Below are positions 57,203-64,000 of a stretch of 64,000 nt of DNA, in pieces. The first letter of the stretch is position 1, and every line of letters begins with the position of its first letter. The notes below the pieces were generated by a model, which was given only the letters and a program-made list of their open reading frames with translations, did not search any database and was not told the origin of the DNA. This stretch comes from Hydrangea macrophylla (Eukaryota > Streptophyta > Magnoliopsida > Cornales > Hydrangeaceae). The DNA lies in the NCBI GenBank assembly GCA_033977485.1, contig CM066982.1, forward strand, positions 33,458,218 through 33,522,217, written 5' to 3'. Both the position numbers and the translations under genes were made by a program.

Positions 57203-57323
57203 GATCGATCGAACCATTTTCGTTCGATCGACAACTGGATACTCTCGAGCGCTTTTACATAATTCTATCAATTGAACGTTCGATCGCTCGAACTCTCTCG
57301 ATCGATTGAGACTTGTATTTAAA
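57203..57323 (+). promoter_or_regulatory. Candidate internal promoter of E1: CGATCGA cluster and TATA-like box
   Basis: TTCGATCGATCGAA, TTCGATCGACA, TTCGATCGCTCGAA, CTCGATCGATTGAG and weaker variants lie at 57203-57309. TATTTAAA follows at 57316-57323. A CT-rich leader comes next (57350-57400). The arrangement copies that of the LTR promoters in this window, but lies inside the element, upstream of the env-like ORF. Promoter activity is inferred. Confidence 0.45.
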
Positions 57324-57510
57324 TGAGGCGTCCAACGTACACCTCTTCAGTCTCTTTCTCTCCCTCATTCCTTCAAGCGCTCAGAGACAGAGAGAGCGAG
57401 AGCTCGGGATGATTTTGTCCTCTCCCTACCAACTCTCATCCATTATGGAGTCCGACCTTACCCCCACCATCATCGTCATCATCACACCCTTCTCCTCGGC
57501 GCTCACCGAG

Positions 57511-57826
57511 GTAAGGTCTTTTCTTAGACCTCCTAAGTTTCATTCTTTACATAACGTGAGGGGCTAACCCCCATTGGTCCGAAGACCATCTAATAGTAAT
57601 CTTAGTGTTAGGATTCTTGTTTATTTCTTGGGTATTCTGCGTTTTATTTTTTGTCTTTGCGTTTACGCTGTCCTCGATCGATCGAGCTGGGCGAGCGATC
57701 GAGACCAATCCATTTTTTAATCGATCGAAAACAGTTCGATCGATCAAACTGTTACAGTGGCAGATTCTTCTTTTGATCTTTTGTTCTTGTTTTCATTAGT
57801 TCTGTTTCTCTCATTTTCAATTTCAG
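57511..57826 (+). other. Candidate intron upstream of the E1 env-like ORF
   Basis: A donor GAG|GTAAGG at 57511 and an acceptor TTTTCAATTTCAG|GG ending at 57826 enclose 316 bp of T-rich sequence, with a motif cluster at 57675-57749. The ATG of the env-like frame (57837) lies ten bases after the acceptor. Athila-type third ORFs are expected to be expressed from subgenomic or spliced RNA, so an intron here makes sense. There is no RNA evidence. Confidence 0.4.
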
Positions 57827-57836
57827 GGACTTCAAG

Positions 57837-59248
57837 ATGAATCCTGTTACAGGTTATCACAATGAGAAACCCTTTGATCTCACAATTCTTGACCCAGTCC
57901 CACAACACAGCTTCCATAATTCTCCAGACCGGTAGTGGTTCATGCGATACTTCCAGTCTTAAAAGGTTATGATCTAGCACCCTCTCGAGACCGCGTGGCT
58001 CTCCACCCCCTAGTACTTAGCCAGGATACGGGCTATGCCGCACTAGTATGATGTACTCTCCTAGTCAAAGAGAGTAAATTTTTCTTGGATCAGTGAGGCT
58101 TGCGTGATGATGATCTGAGATCCAGCCGCTCCTTTCACATATAGATCCTTCTTCCATGATCGGGAGTTCATTTTTAGTCCAGCCACTGTCGCAGCCGCTA
58201 TTTGGGTACCTGAGGTACCGAGTTATGTATGTCCACACTGCCCTGATGCACCTGAGACCTCACTGACCACTATCATTAGGGAGATCACTGGGGGTGCTAT
58301 TATGCAGTGAAATGGCTCTTCGTTGATCAAGGATCACTACCTCATAGATAATAATCACATGCTTCACCTCACCCTCAGCAACTGCCTCTTGGTGACCTCT
58401 TACCGGGAGAAGATCGTAGCCTGGTATACACGCGTTTTATATGCAGTAGGGACAGGGCAGCCTGCCTGTTTGCCTCATCTCTATATCAATTTTATGATCA
58501 ACCCGACCCGCTACATCGCCGCCAAGAAGCACCTAAAGGTGCTTGGGCGATCCATCGGGTCATTGCTCAGGTAGGACTTCCCTAGCTGCCCGTCGATGAG
58601 GTGCAGACTTCCACCAGTCGATTTGGAGAGATGGCCTCTCGCTGCTCAGATGCTCAGAAAAGGAAGAAAAAAGGGAAAGAAAAGGCAAAAGTTAGGGTGA
58701 AGAAGAGGCGAGGTGGAGGCACCAATACAGAGGGTGCGGCTTCAGGGATGCCTTCTGAGGCTGAGGAGCCTGACTCCGATGACGAGAGAGATCCTATTAA
58801 GGAGGTTGAGAGATTCGAGCTGAGATAGCAGTCTCGGGTTCCGGCCAAAGGAGAGTTATCTTTCGTGTCTCTCCAGACTCTCTACACACTCTTTATCGAG
58901 GAGAGGGAGGCGCGAATACAACTCGAGGGCAAGGTTGACCACCTGGTCACTCAGCTTGATACTTTACTGGTTCAGTTGGGGGTCGCTCAATCATTACATA
59001 CACCTCACCAGCCCCCGGCTGCACCACCCACATCTGACCCATCATCTTCTGCTCCACCTCCTTCTGCTGATCTTTTTGCCCCTTCATCATCATCTGTACC
59101 ACCTCTGGTTGGGACTGTTCCTTCATTGACCATTCCTTCCAACTCCACTTCTGATACTCCACTTCCACCATCGTCGGTTGTAGAGGGTGGTGATACTGAT
59201 ACTCCTGCCGCACCGATCGAGATTTTATCTGCTCCTACTGGTGATTAG
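57837..59248 (+). pseudogene. E1 env-like / plant-transposon third ORF, broken
   Basis: The ATG at 57837 opens MNPVTGYHNEKPFDLTILDP and soon meets stops. Better blocks are REFIFSPATVAAAIWVPEVP (about 58163-58225), SLTTIIREITGG (about 58262), HMLHLTLSNCLLVTSYREKI (about 58348-58410) and VLYAVGTGQPACLPHLYINFM (about 58434-58495), resembling the replicated downstream ORF of Athila-type elements. A Lys/Arg-rich segment (58640-58715), an acidic segment (58750-58810), a helical LFIEEREARIQLEGKVDHLV stretch (58890-58950) and a Pro/Ser/Thr-rich tail (58990-59245) follow. At least six stops and two shifts. A virus-like envelope role for such ORFs is debated; no clear transmembrane segment is seen. Confidence 0.55.
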
Positions 59249-61360
59249 TTGGTTATGCTAGATGAGAGTTTGAGAGGTTTATTGTATCTTTTTTATTTCT
59301 GTTTTCTCTCTCCTCTCTCTTAGTTTCTTTTGGTTGTTTGGCTATTTTGGGACTGTATGGTTATATTGGACATTTTGATCACTGATCTGTACTTCTATTG
59401 TTTTATCGTTCCAGTGATTGGTTATTTCATATTGTATGGATCGTGTTCTTTCACTTTATGTTATTTCTTTTGATCCTGGCTGTTTGGAGATTGTATGTTT
59501 AAGTTATAGGTTGCTATGCTTGCAGTTGTTCCATTGCTTCGATCAGCTGATATCCATCTATTTTCATTTAAAAATCAACTTGTGAGGACATTGTTATTTT
59601 CAGTTGGGGGTGGGATGCAGATAGATAGTCACCTGTGTATGTTTACACTTAGCACTCTGAATAATTTTATAGCAAATAATCATACAATCTCAATTAAATT
59701 TTTTTGACAATTGTGAACTTTATTGGTAGAATAACTTTAAACATTCACTCATGCTTAGATGTTACCATGCAATGATACATTTGTAGTAGTCTCATCTTTT
59801 TATGAATTAAATTCACGCGTTTTTCTAGTTTCACTAGGATGATTGCATGTGTTGACCTCTCATATATCCAACATTCATATGCACATGTTGATAGCTATGT
59901 AGAAAAGCCTAAAAATTAGTTAATACGACTATTATGCTAAAAGAACGAGTAGTGGAATGATTACCCTTAGTGAGCTTTTGATCCAATCTTTGTTTTTGAG
60001 GGAACTTTCACATAAGCTCGAATTATTTTTCTTGATTATGCCTACAAAAAAAAATCATTGCACTAGTCTCAATTAATTCTTCACTTTTGGCTGCTTATTA
60101 GAGGAGAACGTTCAGGATCTACCAACTAAACTCAATAAACACCGGAATGCTAAAACTAAGAAATTAAGAAAATGATTTAAGCTATCGATACCTATTTCTC
60201 AACCACTATCCATATCCCGTTACCTACAGAAAGCATTCCGTTTCAAACCCCACATCGATTCAATACTGGTGATTCTATTATAAAACTCCTAATCCTTTAC
60301 CTTGACCCCAATGGATCCCATTGCGTATCTAAAATAAATAACTGTCAAAGTATGTGATTGGAAGATAGTAGTTGTGGTAGTTGGACAGTTCGTTCCAAAA
60401 AATAAAAAATAAAAAATAAATAAAAAAAGAAGAAAAAAAAGAAGGGAGAATATGAAAGGATAGAAATTGGTTGGGGATGCAAAAAGAATAAAATGAGATG
60501 ATAAGCTCCATCATATGCTAAGAGGCGCATCTTCTTTCTCATTATCTTTGTTTACTATATAAAAGCCAAAAAAAAAAAAATAAAATAAAATAAAAAAATC
60601 TAAAGTCTTAATGAGTCTTAACAACTTCGTTTGAACATGAACGTGAGAATTGAGTTATCCATGGTAGTTCGCTCCTGTAGTAAGTGGTATCCTATTCATG
60701 AGACTATACACTCTAAATGTTCGTCCTTTATGGAGTCAGGTGTGAAAGCATTAGTAACCAAAATATCACTCTTATCAAAGCTTTTATACCACTTGCTATC
60801 ATTATTAAACAAGTTTTTGGGAGACGTCCTTTTATGAGTGTAAACCAATGTGAGATTTGAGTGGATGCTACGAGTTCTAAAAGTACGATAATCCTAAATA
60901 ACTCTAATAAAGTTTGACGCATAGCTGTTAACTTCACACACACACACGGATACATGATTGTGATACATATGTTTTATTTATCTTGGTGGCATGAGGAGCA
61001 TATGAGTTTCTTTCATGGTTTGCTTGATGTTAATATGTCTTTGTAGAGCTAAGTTGATAGTTGAATGGGAGGGAGTGTTTTAAAAGTCATTCTATATCTT
61101 TTTGAACTTTAACTTGAGAATTTTGTGGGTATATTCACTATAAACTCTCACGAGACAACACTCGTCCACTAGGGGGAACCTAGGGGTTTAACGGCTTGTT
61201 GCATTCGCTAAATGCAACCGTGATTCCTGCGAAAGTGAGCTAGGTAGTATCTCTTTCTATTTAGATTAGTTTGCTTTAGTTTATTTTGTTGTAGTTTAGT
61301 CTTTGTAGTAGTAGTTTAGCTTGTTTTTATTTTTGCTTTATCGCTAGGGACTAGCAATAA
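59249..61360 (+). other. E1 3' non-coding region
   Basis: No ORF. It contains a GTTGGGGGTG tract (about 59597), an A-rich/purine block (60390-60500), A-runs (60570-60600), and words shared with the 3' end of E2: 60686-60708, 60837-60860 and 61145-61235. A hairpin, TTGCATTCGCTAAATGCAA, lies at about 61199-61217. Confidence 0.75.
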
Positions 61361-61375
61361 GCTAGTTGGGGGTAG
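61361..61375 (+). promoter_or_regulatory. E1 polypurine tract
   Basis: GCTAGTTGGGGGTAG directly before the 3' LTR start TGACAAGCGG. Confidence 0.8.
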
Positions 61376-62950
61376 TGACAAGCGGGGGTAGTTGTAAAAT
61401 ACAACAGCACTAAAATAGAGAAATACGTACACTGATATAGTTTACAATCCCCTGTTTTATCTGTAATTCGTATTACAATACCAATTTATACACAATATGA
61501 TTAATCTATGATAAGTTGTATTGTTTTAGCTATTATATGTGCAGATTACTGTTTTGTTGTGAGACGAAATGAATAACAGGATAAAGGGAATGCTGGATTA
61601 CAAACAAGAGAATTCAAAGCTAAAGTATGAAGTTCAAGCGCTCGAGTAATCCAGAAGTTCAATCGATCGAACATGCCTTTTATTAGAACTTACGCGCACG
61701 CAGCAGAAACGTTCATTGGAACCCTAGCTCTTAGGTTGTCTATATATATATTAGTTTGTAAGACGTCCAGAAGGATGCCCACATTGTTTTTCAATAGTTT
61801 ATAGAGAGAAAGAGAGATTTGTTCTTGGTTTTTGTAGGTTTCTCAAGGTTTTACATTGATTGAGGCTTGGATTCTTATTAAATAATTAAAGTTCTTCGTC
61901 CTAGGTTTTTATATATCGTTTAATTTATATTCTACTAATAGTTCGCATAGTATAATCTGTTAGAATCGTAGTCTTGCATGTTAGATTTTGTTAAACCCAT
62001 AATTTTCATAACTTTCATGTTTAAAACATAACCAAACGCAACTTTAATGAACATTTACGTTCAAAATTAGATCTGTGACACTCCAGACTATGTCTAAGTA
62101 GTCCTAGGGTTGGGAGATCACGATGAAACAGTGATCTCTAGCCTCTGCCGTGCAGGAGTTTAAAACCTGTGTTCGATCGATTGAAGTTAGTTCGATCGAT
62201 CGGACCAGAGATACAGTCAAGCAATCGAAGACATTTCGATCGCTTGAGAGATGACGATATTCGATCGAACGAATCCGCGTCGATCGATCGAACCTTCGAA
62301 TTCTTGAGAACATTCTATACAGTATTCCTAGACTTTCAGTTTTGAGATTCGTTATCAACTGTCCCCAAATGCTCAGCTTGACAAAACAATTTTTGAATTT
62401 TAAGCCTTAAGGCATTTTTCTTCAATAACTTTTGCAAACCACTTTGAATGCTAACGCCATTTTGAGTACGAGTCTTAACTATTGATTTAAACTGCTTTCT
62501 TGTATTTCAAATCAACTGTGATGATATAGTCCTGGTCATGAAAGGGCTATGGATTCTTTATTTTTAAAGGAATACGAAATACTGCAGAAGATGTACTCCA
62601 TTGAGCTTTAATGTAATTGCATGGTAGATGGCTAGGTCGCTATGGATTCGTGTGATCCCAACGTTTCCCTTTTATTAAGTAAAAACTTGTTTTAAAATAT
62701 CGCCTTAGTTAATTAGATAACTCATAGTTATTTTAATTGCTTTACCTTTAGTAGTTGATAATCGTGGAACTTCATGTTCCACACCTTTCTTGAATATTTA
62801 ATTTTTTTTCTTTTTCTTTTTGAGTTTAATTTAAGTAATTAGTTTATAACATTTCCTGTGGGATCGACCTGGTCTTAACCAGATTACTACTTGCACGTCT
62901 ACCTATACTTGGGTATAGCGTACAAGTGCACACAAATTAATTCCGTGTTA
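61376..62950 (+). repeat. E1 3' LTR (1575 bp)
   Basis: Matches 40421-42046 with scattered changes. TATA box at about 61738-61750. The upstream cluster (61633-61671) has lost motif copies relative to the 5' LTR; the R/U5 cluster (62171-62302) is kept. It ends GTGTTA where the 5' copy has GTGTCA. Confidence 0.92.
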
Positions 62951-63425
62951 GTAGGTTTATTCACTCAGCTTGCAGTAAAGCTGATGACTTTCATGTCCTG
63001 GACAATTAAATGTCCAGATCTTGTGGAGGAGGGCTATCTAGAAGAGGAGTATGCCGAGGAAGGCTATGGCTTCATGAGCTAGAGAGCGAAAGCTGAAGGT
63101 TTTTGTTTATTATCCTTTTTTAGTATTGGGGGCACTAGATGCCGATCTTGTTTATATTTTTATGTCGGGCTCTATGCCTAGAATATTCTCTCTTTCTCTT
63201 TCATGATGATGTGATAATAAGACTTAAGACTCTAATGATGATGTTTGTATTAAGTATGCCTAGACCACCATGTTTATTATAATTAATATTGCTTCTACTT
63301 ATTATTTATGATTTTGTTTCTTAGTTATTGTGGACAATCATGAGATAATCAACTTATCACGTATCCATAAGTCCAAAAGTGGAAATGTTTTATTTTTCCC
63401 TATTTTGCGTCGCCAGGGCATGACA
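62951..63425 (+). repeat. LTR G, right part (element-B-type LTR end), with GTAGG copy
   Basis: 62951-62955 is the right GTAGG duplication of E1. TATTCACTCAGCTTGCAGTAAAGC (about 62960) and the following half-kilobase parallel the B LTR read on its minus strand (12885 to 12410), and the end GGGCATGACA at 63425 matches GGGGCATGAC of B. The length from the shared word to the end is nearly the same in both. No PBS follows, so this is a solo LTR or a 3' LTR. Confidence 0.65.
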
Positions 63426-64000
63426 AAGGTCTGGAACCTGAAAAGCTTGATAGAGGGTGAGATTCCTAGGTGGCAGCTCCCACTTAAGCTACCATCTTCA
63501 TATGGGAGCCGCCATTTACTATTTGGCCCCCCTGGTTGCCCACAAGCCCTGTTTCAAATTTCATGCGCACTACTTTTCCAGATTATGGTAAAAATACTTT
63601 TTGGTGTCCGAAATTATCCGTTTACATATCATTGGAAAGCTGTCAAGTTGAATTTCAGCAAAAAATATATTTCAGGAGGAATTTAAATGAGAATTGAATG
63701 TCAATTGAAGTCCAGAAGTTCTTTGGAACTTTGGTAGTCTTTTTGGAACAAAACGACTTCCTTTTTAAAATTACTTTCCAATGCGCATTGATTTTGAGTT
63801 TTTCTTTGAAAATGAATCTCTAGATACCTAAAATACTGCATTTAAAACATTTCATGTTCATTTAACCCTGAGTGAATATGAATTCTGAGAGACGTTTTTG
63901 AAAAAAATAAGGTTTTTATGCTTGAAAAAGAGCTTTCTGACCTTGAAGTCACTTTCCGAAATTCGATCTTTCGATTGTGTGGAATCCAGTACCTTTGTAA
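63426..64000. other. Unassigned right flank
   Basis: AT-rich sequence with no recognised domain, LTR edge or RNA gene. It could be genomic flank of LTR G or part of another decayed LTR. Confidence 0.4.

Larger units (their letters stand above)
40421..62950 (+). mobile_element. Element E1: complete Athila-like Ty3/gypsy element with accessory ORFs, carrying E2
   Basis: Both LTRs (40421-42046 and 61376-62950), PBS TGGCGCCGCTGCCGGGGA, gag-protease-RT-RNase H-integrase, then accessory ORFs, a long 3' non-coding region, a polypurine tract and GTAGG target duplications. Without E2 it is about 14.5 kb. The Athila assignment rests on the PBS, the D-L-G-A protease loop, the FMDDF RT box and the env-like downstream ORF. 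All frames have stops, but the LTRs are fairly similar, so it is younger than C2 by eye. Confidence 0.92.

Noticed and set aside
59597..59640. A nested LTR starting after the GTTGGGGGTG tract
   Set aside because: No matching LTR partner, PBS or target duplication could be found nearby; it is more simply an internal PPT-like tract.
62891..63082. Short ORF at the E1 3' LTR / LTR G boundary
   Set aside because: It spans the insertion junction and target duplication, so it is an accidental frame.

Overview
The window is plant nuclear DNA, almost certainly from a dicot. It is a pile of nested LTR retrotransposons with no host gene that I can recognise. The plant assignment rests on three things: Ty3/gypsy lineages known only from plants (Tekay-like chromovirus, Ogre/Tat, Athila), Ty1/copia elements of the TNT1-94-like type, and pieces of plastid genes (atpI, cemA) embedded in the sequence. 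Nearly every coding frame is broken by stops and frameshifts.

Layout from left to right. (A) 1-3100: minus-strand Tekay-like element, 5'-truncated, whose 3' LTR runs off the left edge. (F) 3105-4523: plus-strand fragment of a related element, with the end of an extra upstream ORF and the start of gag. (B) 4524-12933: minus-strand Tekay-like element with an intact 3' LTR, integrase, RNase H, RT, protease, gag, the same extra upstream ORF ('ORF0'), a PBS and a broken 5' LTR; it sits inside F. (T) 12934-15982: minus-strand Tat-type 5' fragment (LTR, PBS, gag, protease), cut off before RT. (C1) 15983-17734 and 26173-29686: minus-strand copia element split by (C2) 17735-26172, a plus-strand member of the same family. 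(D) 29687-39771: minus-strand Ogre/Tat element with a 3.2 kb 5' LTR, with plastid DNA between that LTR and gag. (G) 39772-40420 and 62951-63425: pieces of a plus-oriented LTR of the B type. (E1) 40421-62950: plus-strand Athila-like element with downstream accessory ORFs. (E2) 47354-55390: a young, non-autonomous gag-protease Athila relative inside the integrase gene of E1. 63426-64000 is unassigned.

Three insertions are demonstrated by exact 5-bp target-site duplications and by host reading that resumes across the site: C2 in C1 (CTGAC), E2 in E1 (ACGCT) and E1 in G (GTAGG). Other orders follow from boundaries: B in F, T in C1, C1 in D, D in G. A large deletion ending at about 12934 is inferred, because the 5' LTR of B, the pol end of T and the left ends of C1 and D are all missing on one side.

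The most interesting signals are not coding. (1) LTRs of unrelated elements (B, C1/C2, E1) carry clusters of a palindromic motif built on TTCGATCGATCGAA just upstream of the TATA box; E2 and D carry different palindromic arrays (CTCGCGCGAG, CACTCGCTGAGTG) in the same place, and array length differs between the two LTRs of one element. (2) E1 repeats this arrangement inside the element, upstream of a TATA-like box, a leader, a candidate intron and an env-like ORF, suggesting an internal promoter. (3) The Tekay-like elements carry an unrecognised acidic ORF upstream of gag. (4) E1 and E2 share a conserved 3' non-coding block with a hairpin although their LTRs differ.
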